Assembly: GCA_964615145.1 (NCBI GenBank)
Contig: CAZTOP010000044.1
Span: 1 to 24,004 of the forward strand
Direction: 5' to 3'
DNA length: 24,004 nucleotides
DNA from: CAIVPM01 sp964615145
GTDB lineage: Bacteria; Bacteroidota; Bacteroidia; Chitinophagales; Chitinophagaceae
In this document: piece by piece, positions 9,078 to 17,970 of the stretch
How the letters are laid out: every line of letters starts with the position of its first letter
Numbering within the stretch: position 1 is the first letter of the stretch
Position numbers and translations under genes: made by a program
Notes under the pieces: model-generated
Databases searched by the model: none
The model's input: only the letters and a program-made list of their open reading frames with translations
Told to the model about the DNA's origin: nothing

Positions 9078-10391
9078 ATGAGGAAGATGATATTGCTCCT
9101 TTTAATAGTAGTGTGTTTTTTCAATGTTAATGCACAAAATATTTTTACAGATGATTTTTCCGGATATAATTTGTCAAAATTAGATGGGCAAAATGGTTGG
9201 AGTTCTTCTACACCTTCTTTAGGAAATGGATCTGGAAATTGTTTTAGTTTTGATTGTAATGTTAAAGTTGTTGCAAAAACGATGTCTTTTCCTAATTTCA
9301 ATTCTTGCACACAAGCAATCAATCCAATTGATGGTGTATTAGCAACAGGCGATGGTCCAGGAAAAAGTTTAGGAACAAGTATTACCAGTGGTTCTGTTTA
9401 TGTTGCTATGCTGGTAAATCTTACAGCACCTGCCAGTGGAACTACACCTGCTGGCAATAAGCAATTAATAAGGTTTATGGATAATAGTTTTACCACTGCT
9501 ACAAGGTTATATATTAAACAATCTACTGGTGGTGGTTCTTTTCAAGTTGGAATTGATAAAAATGGCTCAGCAGCAAGTTTTTCAAGCAATACTTATGCTT
9601 ATGGTCAAGACCACTTACTAATATTAAAATATAAGTTCAACACTGCATCAAGTAGTGATGATGTAGCTGCGGTTTTCGTTGACCCAGATTTATCACTTCC
9701 TGAACCAACCCCTGAAGTTTCTGCATCTGGTTCAACAGATGCTGCTACAATTACAAGAGTAGTTTTTCCTTGGAACTCATCCAGTTTAATAACTAGTGGG
9801 TATGTTGGTATTGTTTCTTTAGCAAAAGATTGGAGTGCAACATCTTTGCCTATATCGGGTATAAATAATATTCAAGTTATTAAAAATCAAAGTTCAAAAG
9901 CTACATTAAAGTGGACTGTAGATAATGGTAACGATATTAGTAAATTTATTGTGCAACAATCCAGCAACCAAATTGATTATTCTGAAATGGCAATAATTGG
10001 GAATGTAGGAAACAAAGTATATACCCACGATTTTAGTTTAAATAACGGTATTAATTATATTCGATTAGCTGTTATAGATAATGCTGGAAACAAAAAGTTT
10101 AGTAACGTATTGACTGTAAAATCTGGAAATGTTAGTATAAAAGATTTGGTTTTAGTTCCCAACCCTGTTGTTGATAATCTTAATATTACTATTTCATCAA
10201 ACACTACCAAAAGTATAACCATAGAAGTATTAGATTTATTTGGCAAAACAATTTCACAGCAACACAAAGCAATTAATGCTGGAGAAACAACCTTATCTAA
10301 CAACGTATCGAATTTAAAATCTGGAAATTATTTTTTAAAAATAATTGCTGCAAGTGGTGAGGTTCAAATTGCAAAGTTTATAAAGCAATAG
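9078..10391 (+). CDS. Secreted protein with T9SS type A sorting domain
   Basis: This 437-residue protein starts with a clear Sec signal peptide: RK, the hydrophobic stretch MILLLLIVVCFF, and a likely cleavage after NAQ near residue 20. The C-terminal 80 residues form a T9SS type A sorting domain: the LVPNPVVDNL motif, a beta-rich segment with VLDLFGKTI, then LKSGNYFLKI and a short basic end. Residues about 22-250 are Ser/Thr/Gly/Asn-rich and beta-rich with no catalytic motif I recognise. A Fibronectin-III-like stretch may lie at 250-345. It is probably exported through the SprA pore and shed or attached at the surface. The function of the passenger is unknown. Confidence 0.88.
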   Translation: MRKMILLLLIVVCFFNVNAQNIFTDDFSGYNLSKLDGQNGWSSSTPSLGNGSGNCFSFDCNVKVVAKTMSFPNFNSCTQAINPIDGVLATGDGPGKSLGTSITSGSVYVAMLVNLTAPASGTTPAGNKQLIRFMDNSFTTATRLYIKQSTGGGSFQVGIDKNGSAASFSSNTYAYGQDHLLILKYKFNTASSSDDVAAVFVDPDLSLPEPTPEVSASGSTDAATITRVVFPWNSSSLITSGYVGIVSLAKDWSATSLPISGINNIQVIKNQSSKATLKWTVDNGNDISKFIVQQSSNQIDYSEMAIIGNVGNKVYTHDFSLNNGINYIRLAVIDNAGNKKFSNVLTVKSGNVSIKDLVLVPNPVVDNLNITISSNTTKSITIEVLDLFGKTISQQHKAINAGETTLSNNVSNLKSGNYFLKIIAASGEVQIAKFIKQ

Positions 10392-10422
10392 TTTTTATAT
10401 TGATTGCTGTTTTAAAATAGTT

Positions 10423-11805
10423 TTACTTCCCTTCTCCTAAAACTATTATTCTAACAGTATGAATCATTATTTTAAAATCAAGTTGTAAAGAAGCATTTTC
10501 TATATATACTAAATCATATTGCATTCTCTCAATCATTTGTTCTACTGTTTCAGCATATCCAAATTGTACCATTCCCCAGCTTGTTAATCCTGGTTTTACT
10601 TTAAATAAATAATTATAGTAAGGCGTTTTTTCAGCAATTTTTTCAATATAATATTTTCTTTCAGGCCTAGGTCCTACAAGGCTCATATCACCAATAATGA
10701 TATTCCAAAGTTGTGGTAATTCATCAAGCCTCCACTTACGCATTACTTTTCCCCATGCAGTAATTCTATCATCATTATCGCTGCTCAATTGAGGTCCATT
10801 TTGTTCTGCATTTACATACATGCTCCTGAATTTGTAAATGATAAATGGTCTTCCTTTAAAACCAATTCTTTCCTGACTATAAAATATACTTCCTTTCGAT
10901 GATAATTTTGTTCTTAAGGCAATATATATAAGTAATGGGATTAAAATAATAAATGATGTAAAGGCAAATAGTATATCTATAAGTCTTTTTACATTATGTT
11001 GCCAAAGTTGCAGTGGGCTTGTGTCCAAATCAATTAAAGTAGCACCAAAAACATTAGATGTTTTTACTGAACCTGATAGAATATCTAAAGAATCGGGTAC
11101 TAATTTAATTTCAACATCCTTTAATGCAAGATGATTAATGATTTCTTCGGTAATATTTTTTTGAGATTTATCTAAGGCAATAATAACATTAGCAATATTT
11201 TTTTCATCAACAATCGCAACAACATTATTTAAGCCTCCAAGTAATGGAAGGTATTTGTTAAGTCCGTTTTTATTAGCATTATCACTTACAAATCCAATAA
11301 GCTTGAAACCTAAATAGGTGTAGTTTTTTTTAATTTCGTTATATGCTTTTATTGCTTGTTGATTATTGCCTATAATAATGGTGTTAAAAGACACCCTTCC
11401 ACTTAAAAAATCATTTTTGGCTTTTATTAATACTAAAAGTCTGAATAAGAAAACAAAGAATGTTTGTAATACGATTAATGATAGTAGAAGATAGTAATGA
11501 GAAATTCCTCCAACAATTTTTTCTTTTAAAAGTAAAATGAAATAAATTATTACACTGCCTATAATTGATGAGATAAGTGTATTGGTAAACTCATTTAACC
11601 TTGATTTTTTGTGTATTGGTAAAGCGTATCCTCCTAACAATAAAAATAAAATTAACCAACAAAAAGGAACAATACTTATTGATTTAATGAATAGGTACGA
11701 CGTGCTATTTGTTTTATAAAAAAATAATCCAAAAAACATACAACACAGCACAGATGCTAAATAATCAGCAATCACATACCATGCAATGTGTAAAGGTTTA
11801 TGCAT
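10423..11805 (-). CDS. Undecaprenyl-phosphate sugar phosphotransferase (exopolysaccharide initiation, WcaJ-like)
   Basis: Members of this family move a sugar-1-phosphate from a nucleotide sugar to undecaprenyl phosphate at the inner membrane, the first step of exopolysaccharide or capsule repeat assembly. The 460-residue protein has four or so N-terminal membrane segments (residues 8-130). A Rossmann-like domain follows (FNTIIIGNNQQA, about 140-260), then one more hydrophobic segment (275-297) and the catalytic bacterial sugar-transferase domain. Visible catalytic-domain motifs are KFRSM (325-329), DELPQLW (361-367), GDMSLVGPRPE (372-382) and KPGLTSWG. No other polysaccharide genes lie beside it, so the sugar and polymer are unknown. 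It stands alone on its strand and converges with the T9SS-sorted protein gene. Confidence 0.9.
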   Translation of the reverse strand: MHKPLHIAWYVIADYLASVLCCMFFGLFFYKTNSTSYLFIKSISIVPFCWLILFLLLGGYALPIHKKSRLNEFTNTLISSIIGSVIIYFILLLKEKIVGGISHYYLLLSLIVLQTFFVFLFRLLVLIKAKNDFLSGRVSFNTIIIGNNQQAIKAYNEIKKNYTYLGFKLIGFVSDNANKNGLNKYLPLLGGLNNVVAIVDEKNIANVIIALDKSQKNITEEIINHLALKDVEIKLVPDSLDILSGSVKTSNVFGATLIDLDTSPLQLWQHNVKRLIDILFAFTSFIILIPLLIYIALRTKLSSKGSIFYSQERIGFKGRPFIIYKFRSMYVNAEQNGPQLSSDNDDRITAWGKVMRKWRLDELPQLWNIIIGDMSLVGPRPERKYYIEKIAEKTPYYNYLFKVKPGLTSWGMVQFGYAETVEQMIERMQYDLVYIENASLQLDFKIMIHTVRIIVLGEGK

Positions 11806-11975
11806 TAAATGAAGTCTTTAGATAAAAGTGTAAACCAGATTAGTTTAAGTAGAATTTTACTATAAGCTTTAAGAAAGGTTATATCTATTTCAGATTTAAG
11901 TGAAATTTTTTATAAAAATGCTAATATCATATTTTAAAAGAAATAAGAGCAATTAATTTTAGTTTGCGAATCTAG

Positions 11976-12006
11976 CAAAATTATGCAAGTACAGTTACAT
12001 TGCCAA
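11976..12006 (-). promoter_or_regulatory. Candidate promoter for the sugar phosphotransferase gene
   Basis: The minus strand has TTG (12006-12004), a 20-base spacer and TAATTTTG (11983-11976), a good match in sequence and spacing to the Bacteroidota -33/-7 promoter. It overlaps the 3' end of the Gfo/Idh gene, whose TAA is part of the -7 box. The leader to the next ATG would be about 165 bases. That leader (11806-11970) is A/T-rich; I saw no riboswitch-like structure in it. Confidence 0.35.
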
Positions 12007-12958
12007 TTTTACCAAGAATCTGATGTGCTACCTCCATTGCCATATAACCATCCATTTCGTTTACAGCAGTGGGTGTATTGTTAATAATTGAATTATAAAA
12101 ACTTTGTAATTCCATTTTAATTGCATTCCCTTCTTCAATAACAGGATTAGCAACAGCAATTGTTTTTTTGCCACCGTCAGGTGTATCAACATCAAAGGCA
12201 AAAACATTTACATCAGCATCTTGTTTAATCTTAATTATCTCTGCTTTTTTATTTAAAAAATCGACACCAATGTATGAGTCTTTTTGAAACAATCTCATTT
12301 TTCTCATCTTCTTCATACTAATTCTGCTGCTTGTTAAATTAGCAACACAACCATTATTAAATTCTATTCTCACATTGGCAATATCTGGTGTATCTGTTAA
12401 TACAGCAACACCACTTGCACTGATAGATTTAACACTGCTTTTTACAATGCTTAAAATAATATCAATATCGTGAATCATTAAGTCAAGTATTACACTCACT
12501 TCAGTTCCTCTTGGATTAAACTGTGCCAAACGATGCACTTCAATAAACATTGGATTTAATTGCATTTTTTGTATAGCTACAAATGCAGGATTAAATCTTT
12601 CAACGTGACCAACCTGCAGTTTAACTCCAGCTTCTTGCACCATAGCAACAAGGTCTTTAGCTTCTTGTAAAGTATGAGCCATTGGTTTTTCAACAAAAAC
12701 ATGTTTGCCCTTGCGAATTGCAGACATACACAAACTATAATGTTCTTGAGTTGGTACAACAATATCAATAATATCACAAGCTTCAATTAATTTTTCCTCG
12801 TCAGTAAAACGTTTTAAATCGTAAGTCGCAGCAACTTGTTCTGCTGTTTCATTATGAGGATCAAAAAAACCTACAAGTTTTACGCCTTCTATTTCTTTCC
12901 AATTGTTCAAATGAAATTTACCCAAATGACCAACCCCAAAAACACCCACTTTTAACAT
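11981..12958 (-). CDS. Gfo/Idh/MocA family NAD(P)-dependent oxidoreductase
   Basis: This 325-residue protein has the N-terminal Rossmann fold of the family, with the nucleotide-binding loop GVGHLG (9-13 region). EKP (90-92) supplies the conserved active-site lysine of these dehydrogenases. The C-terminal alpha/beta domain starts near residue 120 (GHVERFNPAF) and includes the DLMIHDIDI segment. Family members oxidise or reduce sugars, inositols or related alcohols; the VERFNPA and MIHDIDI motifs resemble UDP-GlcNAc-type 3-dehydrogenases, but the substrate cannot be fixed from sequence. It sits downstream of gmk and the DUF72 gene and has its own candidate -7 box. The neighbouring sugar phosphotransferase makes a role in surface sugar metabolism plausible (inference). 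Confidence 0.88.
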   Translation of the reverse strand: MLKVGVFGVGHLGKFHLNNWKEIEGVKLVGFFDPHNETAEQVAATYDLKRFTDEEKLIEACDIIDIVVPTQEHYSLCMSAIRKGKHVFVEKPMAHTLQEAKDLVAMVQEAGVKLQVGHVERFNPAFVAIQKMQLNPMFIEVHRLAQFNPRGTEVSVILDLMIHDIDIILSIVKSSVKSISASGVAVLTDTPDIANVRIEFNNGCVANLTSSRISMKKMRKMRLFQKDSYIGVDFLNKKAEIIKIKQDADVNVFAFDVDTPDGGKKTIAVANPVIEEGNAIKMELQSFYNSIINNTPTAVNEMDGYMAMEVAHQILGKIGNVTVLA

Positions 12959-12974
12959 ACGGAATTATTTACTG

Positions 12975-12982
12975 CAAATATA
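12975..12982 (-). promoter_or_regulatory. Candidate -7 promoter box for the Gfo/Idh gene
   Basis: The minus strand reads TATATTTG (consensus TAnnTTTG), 16 bases before the ATG at 12958. A TTG lies 15 bases upstream of it, shorter than the usual 19-21 spacing. Confidence 0.35.
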
Positions 12983-13030
12983 ATTGTTAGAAAATGGCAA
13001 CACATTTTTTTTGGTAAACTTGAAGCGAGT

Positions 13031-13936
13031 CTAGAACAAAGTTTGTGGCTCAACAAATTTTGGCTTTTGTAAGTTTAAATCACAACTTTTGTTAAGTTTA
13101 TCAACCATATAAACAGTTAGTTCTGGCGAAAATGCTTCGTCGTGCATGTGCATAAAAAAGTACACTTCTTCAACTCCTTGTTCAATCCAATTCTTAATTC
13201 TTGCAATCCATTCATCTATTCTTGCATAATCTGTAGGGTGTAAGCTATTACCAACGTATCTTATAAAAGCTTTGGGAACAGTTAGGTGCATATGTGCACA
13301 ATCTCTTCTGCCACTGGTATCAGTAATAACAGCTCCCATTTTTATTTCTTTTAGAAAAGAGAAAAACTCTTCACGAATTGCATCTTTTCCAAACCAATCT
13401 GGGTGACGTACCTCTAAAAAGAACTGTAAGTCTGTTGGCAATGATTTTAAGTAGTTGAATAAATCATCTTTTCTATTGGGAGAAAAAGTATCACTTACTT
13501 GCACAAACACGGGCCCCAAGTGTTTTTCAAAAGCAAGAATGCCTTTTAAAAATTCATCTGTTTGAAATTGTTTATTACTTAAAGTACCTCGATGTGTTAC
13601 ACCCTGATACATTTTTGGGCAAAACATAAAATCTTTATCGCCTGCTTTGTCAGCCCATTTTGCAATTCCCTCTGGTGCATAAATTTTATAGTGTGTGGCA
13701 TTTAACTCTATGCTATTGTAATGTTGCACATAATGCTGTAAAAAATCTTTTTCTTTTGTTTTAGGAGGATAAATTTTACCAATCCATTCTGTTCTGCCCC
13801 ACTTAGCACAACCTAAGTAGACTTTTGGGGCATTACTTTTTTTTCCATTGAGAATCTGCTTATTGAAAGCAGGTTCATCTGGTAATTTAAAATTGATGTT
13901 GTTTAATTCTGCTTCTGCTACACGACCAAATTCCAT
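13031..13936 (-). CDS. DUF72 family protein (YecE-like)
   Basis: The 301-residue protein belongs to DUF72 (YecE family), a TIM-barrel-like family of unknown biochemical function. Typical features are LGCAKWGRTEW (about 40-52), YNSIELNATHY, FMFCPKMYQ, FVQVSDTF, FFLEVRHPDWF and a C-terminal VYFFMHMHDE segment. The usual family opening (GTSGW-like) is here GCAKWG. The gene begins 3 bases after the gmk stop, so the two are almost certainly co-transcribed. The first 35 residues, before the domain, are less conserved. Confidence 0.88.
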   Translation of the reverse strand: MEFGRVAEAELNNINFKLPDEPAFNKQILNGKKSNAPKVYLGCAKWGRTEWIGKIYPPKTKEKDFLQHYVQHYNSIELNATHYKIYAPEGIAKWADKAGDKDFMFCPKMYQGVTHRGTLSNKQFQTDEFLKGILAFEKHLGPVFVQVSDTFSPNRKDDLFNYLKSLPTDLQFFLEVRHPDWFGKDAIREEFFSFLKEIKMGAVITDTSGRRDCAHMHLTVPKAFIRYVGNSLHPTDYARIDEWIARIKNWIEQGVEEVYFFMHMHDEAFSPELTVYMVDKLNKSCDLNLQKPKFVEPQTLF

Positions 13937-13939
13937 ATG

Positions 13940-14509
13940 TTATTTTGCTAAAAATTCAAGAATGGCGGTTTCTGCTTCTTTGCAAGCAGTTTCTAAGTTC
14001 TCATTCACAATATTTAAACTAAAATGATGCTTAAAGGAAATTTCGTAAGCAGCTTTGTTAATTCGTGCATCAATACTTTCTTGTGTTTCTGTACCCCTTG
14101 CCTGTAATCTTTCTTTCAATGCGTCAATACTTGGTGGTTCGATAAAAATTGACAGTGTAGATTTTAAAAATTGTTGTTCAACATGAATAGCTCCTTTAAC
14201 GTCAATATCTAAAATAGGAATACATCCAGCATCCCAAATTCTTTGTAGCTCACTTTTTAGTGTACCATAATATTTTCCTTCGTAAACCATTTCCCATTCA
14301 ACAAATTCATTATTTTCAATTTTTTGTTGAAAATCTTCTGCACTAATAAAATAATAATCCACCCCATCTTTTTCTTCTCCACGAGGCTTCCTTGTTGCAG
14401 CAGAAATACTGAACGCAAATTTAGGGTACTTGTTAAGCAGAAATCGGGTTATGGAGGTTTTACCTGCCCCTGATGGTGCTGTTATAATGATTATTTTATT
14501 TTGAGGCAT
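13940..14509 (-). CDS. gmk: Guanylate kinase
   Basis: Guanylate kinase phosphorylates GMP to GDP with ATP, an essential step of GTP and dGTP supply. The 189-residue protein has the P-loop APSGAGKTS (11-19). It also has the GMP-binding stretch with SAATRKPRGEEKDGVDYYF-like content (35-54), EFVEWEMVYEGKYYGT (67-82) and DIDVKGA (100-106). A lid-type segment RLQARGTET follows. Length and motif order are normal. It heads a minus-strand unit gmk - DUF72 - (72-base gap) - Gfo/Idh and is divergent from asnS across 158 bases. Confidence 0.96.
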   Translation of the reverse strand: MPQNKIIIITAPSGAGKTSITRFLLNKYPKFAFSISAATRKPRGEEKDGVDYYFISAEDFQQKIENNEFVEWEMVYEGKYYGTLKSELQRIWDAGCIPILDIDVKGAIHVEQQFLKSTLSIFIEPPSIDALKERLQARGTETQESIDARINKAAYEISFKHHFSLNIVNENLETACKEAETAILEFLAK

Positions 14510-14526
14510 TGAAGGTTTTATGGTTG

Positions 14527-14534
14527 CAAATTAA
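14527..14534 (-). promoter_or_regulatory. Weak candidate -7 box for gmk
   Basis: The minus strand reads TTAATTTG, one mismatch to TAnnTTTG, 17 bases before the gmk ATG. That is the same distance as the boxes of other genes here. No -33 element was seen. Confidence 0.25.
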
Positions 14535-14641
14535 AGAAGGATTTATATGTTTTATAAATATTTTTAGTTACTTGTGTTATGTTTAAGTTTCAATTATCTT
14601 ATGTTTCTTATGCAACAAAGTCTCATCCACTGTCAATCTTA

Positions 14642-14649
14642 TATATTTG
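14642..14649 (+). promoter_or_regulatory. Candidate -7 promoter box for asnS
   Basis: TATATTTG matches TAnnTTTG exactly and is followed by CAG, 18 bases before the asnS ATG. The predicted leader is about 10-12 bases. No TTG was found at -33 spacing. Confidence 0.45.
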
Positions 14650-14667
14650 CAGCCATATTTATAAGCT

Positions 14668-16119
14668 ATGTTTAACACTAGAACAAAAATAAAACAACTT
14701 CTTGCAGGCACACAAATTGGTCAAGAAGTTATTGTGATGGGTTGGGTAAGAACCTTTAGAAATAATCAGTTTATTGCTCTTAATGATGGTAGTACCAATA
14801 ATAATTTACAGGTAGTTGTAGAACTGGGTTTACTAGATGAAGCAACGATGAAGCGTATTACAACAGGTGCTTCTATTAAAGCAACGGGTGAATTAGTTGC
14901 AAGTTTAGGTAAAGGACAAACTGTAGAGCTTAAAGCAAAATCAATTGAAATTTTAGGCGATAGCGATGCTGAAAAATATCCTTTGCAACCCAAAAAACAC
15001 AGTCTTGAGTTTTTACGTGAAAATGCACACATTCGTTTTAGAACAAACACTTTTGCTGCTGTGTTTCGTTTGCGTCATTCTTTAGCTTATGCCATCCATA
15101 AGTTTTATAACGATAAAGGTTTTGTGTACTTACACACACCAATTATTACTGCGAGTGATGCTGAAGGTGCTGGTGAAATGTTTAGAGTTACTACTTTACC
15201 AATAGATGGCTCTGCTCCTAAAAACGAGGATGGAACAATTAATTTTAGTGAAGATTTTTTTGGGAAAAGTACCAACCTTACTGTTAGCGGTCAATTAGAA
15301 GGTGAATTGGGAGCAATGGCTTTTAGTGAAATCTACACATTTGGTCCAACTTTCAGAGCAGAAAACTCTAACACAACCCGCCATCTTGCAGAGTTTTGGA
15401 TGATTGAGCCTGAAGTAGCTTTTAACGATTTAGAAGATAATATGGATTTGGCTGAAGAGTTTATTCAATATTTGATTCGTTATGCAATGGAGCATAACAT
15501 GGAAGACCTTGAATTTCTTGATGCTAGATTGTCAGAGGAAGAAAAACAAAAACCACAACAGGAAAGACAAGAGTTTGGTTTAATAGAAAAATTGAAAATG
15601 GTAGTGGATAATAAATTTGAAAGAATTACCTACACAGAAGCCATTCAGATTTTATTAGAATCATCTCACTATAAAAAGAAGAAGTTTAAATATGATGTTG
15701 CTTGGGGCATAGATATGCAAAGCGAACACGAAAGATATTTAGTAGAAAAACATTTCAAAAAACCAGTCATTGTTACTAATTATCCAGCAGCTATCAAGGC
15801 TTTTTATATGAGGCTGAATGATGGCTGTGAAGAAGGTAAACATACTGTTGCAGCGATGGATATTTTAGCACCAGGTATTGGTGAAATTGTTGGTGGTAGC
15901 CAAAGAGAGGAAAGGCTTGAAAAACTTGAGGCAAGAATGAAATCAATGCATATTCCTACAGAAGAAATGAGCTGGTATTTAGATACCCGAAGATTTGGTA
16001 GTGTGCCACACGCTGGATTTGGTTTAGGCTTTGAACGTATGGTTCAATTTGTAACAGGAATGGGAAATATCAGAGATGTGATTCCTTTTGCAAGAACTCC
16101 CAAGAATTGTGAGTTTTAG
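14668..16119 (+). CDS. asnS: Asparaginyl-tRNA synthetase
   Basis: AsnRS attaches asparagine to tRNA-Asn using ATP. The 483-residue protein has an N-terminal OB-fold anticodon-binding domain (residues 18-95, starting EVIVMGWVRTFR). The class II catalytic core follows: HTPIIT (156-161), motif 2 FRAENSNTTRHLAEFW (229-244) and motif 3 GFGLGFERM near 450. It ends with RDVIPFARTPKNCEF. The insert after the core entry (about 178-205, PKNEDGTINFSEDFF) is common in Bacteroidota AsnRS as I recall. It is a single-gene plus-strand unit between divergent gmk and a shared terminator. Confidence 0.97.
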   Translation: MFNTRTKIKQLLAGTQIGQEVIVMGWVRTFRNNQFIALNDGSTNNNLQVVVELGLLDEATMKRITTGASIKATGELVASLGKGQTVELKAKSIEILGDSDAEKYPLQPKKHSLEFLRENAHIRFRTNTFAAVFRLRHSLAYAIHKFYNDKGFVYLHTPIITASDAEGAGEMFRVTTLPIDGSAPKNEDGTINFSEDFFGKSTNLTVSGQLEGELGAMAFSEIYTFGPTFRAENSNTTRHLAEFWMIEPEVAFNDLEDNMDLAEEFIQYLIRYAMEHNMEDLEFLDARLSEEEKQKPQQERQEFGLIEKLKMVVDNKFERITYTEAIQILLESSHYKKKKFKYDVAWGIDMQSEHERYLVEKHFKKPVIVTNYPAAIKAFYMRLNDGCEEGKHTVAAMDILAPGIGEIVGGSQREERLEKLEARMKSMHIPTEEMSWYLDTRRFGSVPHAGFGLGFERMVQFVTGMGNIRDVIPFARTPKNCEF

Positions 16120-16142
16120 TTGAAATTATTTCTCTAATAAAT

Positions 16143-16176
16143 AAAAATGCAGGAACCTAAAAGCTCCTGCATTTTT
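16143..16176. terminator. Bidirectional terminator between asnS and the TPR operon
   Basis: A perfect 12-bp inverted repeat (16143-16154 and 16165-16176; AAAAATGCAGGA with its complement) encloses a 10-nt loop. It carries T runs on both outgoing strands. It lies in the 67-base gap between the convergent ends of asnS and the minus-strand operon, so it can end transcripts from both sides. Confidence 0.85.
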
Positions 16177-16186
16177 TATATAAAAA

Positions 16187-16810
16187 CTATTTGCATTTAC
16201 TTAAACCATCACTTGCAGATGCATCGCCTGGGCGATTATAAAGTGCTTGTGTAAATAATATTTTTGCATCGGCATTTCTGCCAAGATTCAATAATGTCCA
16301 GCCATACATATGATTGGCATCATAATCAAATGGATTCATATTAACCACCAACTCGAAATACTTTGCAGCAACTTCATATTTCTTAGCAGTATAGTACGTT
16401 ACACCAACCCAATAATTGGCAATGCTGTTGTATGGGTCAATCTTTAAAATCTCTTCATACTTTTCATAAGCTTTTACATATTGCTTTGCTTCATTAGCAG
16501 GTTTAATGTAACCAAAACGTGCCTCTGTGCTAAACTTTTTTAAGTTAATAGCTTTTTGGTAATAGTCCATTGACTGTGTGTATTGCTTAGACATATAGTG
16601 CAACCAACCTAATCTTAAATTAAGTTCATAGCTTTCTGCTTTATACACTTTTTGCAGGTCTGATATTGCACCAGCATAATCTGCTTTATACTCACTTACA
16701 TAACTTGCTTTAAAAGCTTTTTGAATATCATCTGTTGTTTGTGCAGTAGCACTTGATACTCCTAAAATAATTGCTGTGATAGCAATGACTGATTTTTTTA
16801 AAATTTCCAT
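16187..16810 (-). CDS. Secreted tetratricopeptide-repeat protein
   Basis: This 207-residue protein has a signal peptide (KKS, hydrophobic IAITAIILGVSS, cleavage near ATAQ at residue 24). It is followed by about four TPR units, e.g. ADYAGAISDLQKVYKAE, QYTQSMDYYQKAINL, YVKAYEKYEEILKIDP and KYEVAAKYFELVVNMNP. TPRs mediate protein-protein contact; location is likely periplasmic. It is the last gene of the operon, and its ATG overlaps the end of the preceding gene by 13 bases. An AGGAGG sits 6 bases before the ATG, inside Gly-Gly codons of the upstream gene. It may be an accessory or scaffold for the beta-barrel protein encoded just upstream (inference). Confidence 0.85.
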   Translation of the reverse strand: MEILKKSVIAITAIILGVSSATAQTTDDIQKAFKASYVSEYKADYAGAISDLQKVYKAESYELNLRLGWLHYMSKQYTQSMDYYQKAINLKKFSTEARFGYIKPANEAKQYVKAYEKYEEILKIDPYNSIANYWVGVTYYTAKKYEVAAKYFELVVNMNPFDYDANHMYGWTLLNLGRNADAKILFTQALYNRPGDASASDGLSKCK

Positions 16811-17970
16811 TGTAAACCTCCTGTTGTTGAATGTTGATAAAAATCGTTACCTGTTGTTTTATATTTTAACTTTTGTTCAAAGTTGTAGTTAAGTGTTAAC
16901 AGCAAATGTTTGCTTAAAGAAGCATAGATGCTACCCCCAGCTTTAAATTGTTTTTTATCGATATCGTTATAAACATATAAACCATCATTATCGATAAAGT
17001 TATCATACTCGCCAATCGTTACATTTCCTTCTAGCCAAATGCTTTTTGCAGCTTTAAACCCTGCCACTTGAGTGAAAATAAAACCAGTGTTATAGGAGCC
17101 TTTGCTAATGGTATAAAAATTAGTGTTTCCTAAAGGATATAAAGCAACAGATGCATCGTATTGTGTATAACTATTATCTGTAATGGTAGCATTTGTTGCC
17201 ATTGCTTTAATGTGAAAATATGGAGCAGTATATGTTATACCGCCAAAAGCAACATTATTATTATAAATCAAATTATTGAAAGGAGTATATAAATAATGAT
17301 AACCACCAAACAAAGCAACTTTTCCTGTTAAAGCGAAATTCAGTTTGCCATAATATTCTTTCTGTTGAATATCGATATTAGTTCTATTAGTAACTGTGGT
17401 TGGCATCAGAGATTCACTGATAACTTGATTATACATAGCACCACTTTGTTGCAACGAAAGTCTGTATCCCAATTGTGTATTGAATCCCAAACGATAATAT
17501 TGTGCATCATTTCTTAAAGAACTTGTTGTGGATTTATAACTAAATTCTGTTTCAATGGATTCTAACTTTATTTTTTTAACGCCCAAATTCTTTCTTGCAG
17601 CTTCACTCATCAATGAAATATAGTATCTAGCTTCACTAATATTATTCAAATACAAATTATTCAAATAAACATAGTATAGTGCAGTTTCATTTGCTGGCTC
17701 AGCATCATATACTTTTTTATACTGAGTTAAACTTTGTGAATAGTTTCCAAGCATAAATGCTGCATATCCTATTCTCATTCGTAGCAAAGGAAAATCAATA
17801 CCAGAGACGATTTTATCTTTACCATATACCATCAACTCTTTCCACTGTGCAGCATTATATAAGGACAGAGAATGAATATCAACATCAACTGTTGACTCTT
17901 TTACTTGTGCATAGCTTTGTAAAAAAAACAAACTGCATATCATTAGTTTTAATAATCTTTTGGTGTACAT
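16798..17970 (-). CDS. TPR plus outer-membrane beta-barrel protein (YaiO-like)
   Basis: The 390-residue protein starts with a signal peptide (hydrophobic LLKLMICSLFFLQ, cleavage near SYAQ at 22). Residues about 35-150 carry TPR-like helices (GYAAFMLGNYSQSLTQYKKV, then ALYYVYLNNLYLNN). From about 170 the pattern changes to alternating beta strands rich in Tyr, Gly and Asn, ending in WKF with a terminal aromatic, as in outer-membrane barrels. This order resembles the YaiO family, whose function is not established. The start overlaps the transporter-peptidase gene by 22 bases and the end overlaps the next TPR gene by 13, so all three are translationally linked. It could be the outer-membrane part of a transport route (inference). 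Confidence 0.75.
   Translation of the reverse strand: MYTKRLLKLMICSLFFLQSYAQVKESTVDVDIHSLSLYNAAQWKELMVYGKDKIVSGIDFPLLRMRIGYAAFMLGNYSQSLTQYKKVYDAEPANETALYYVYLNNLYLNNISEARYYISLMSEAARKNLGVKKIKLESIETEFSYKSTTSSLRNDAQYYRLGFNTQLGYRLSLQQSGAMYNQVISESLMPTTVTNRTNIDIQQKEYYGKLNFALTGKVALFGGYHYLYTPFNNLIYNNNVAFGGITYTAPYFHIKAMATNATITDNSYTQYDASVALYPLGNTNFYTISKGSYNTGFIFTQVAGFKAAKSIWLEGNVTIGEYDNFIDNDGLYVYNDIDKKQFKAGGSIYASLSKHLLLTLNYNFEQKLKYKTTGNDFYQHSTTGGLQWKF
16817..16822 (-). promoter_or_regulatory. Strong Shine-Dalgarno site for the secreted TPR gene
   Basis: The minus strand reads AGGAGG, 6 bases before the ATG at 16810. Most starts in this window lack such a site, as is usual in Bacteroidota. Here it is also the coding sequence of the upstream gene's C-terminal Gly-Gly, so it may be coincidental or may serve reinitiation. 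Confidence 0.4.

Noticed and set aside
10384..10408. Possible terminator after the T9SS-sorted protein gene
   Set aside because: The stem is only 6 bp (AGCAAT/ATTGCT) with a 13-base loop overlapping the stop codon; too weak to claim.
11905..11925. TTTTTATAAAAA palindrome upstream of the sugar phosphotransferase gene
   Set aside because: Pure A/T palindromes arise readily in this base composition and there is no T run or conserved context.
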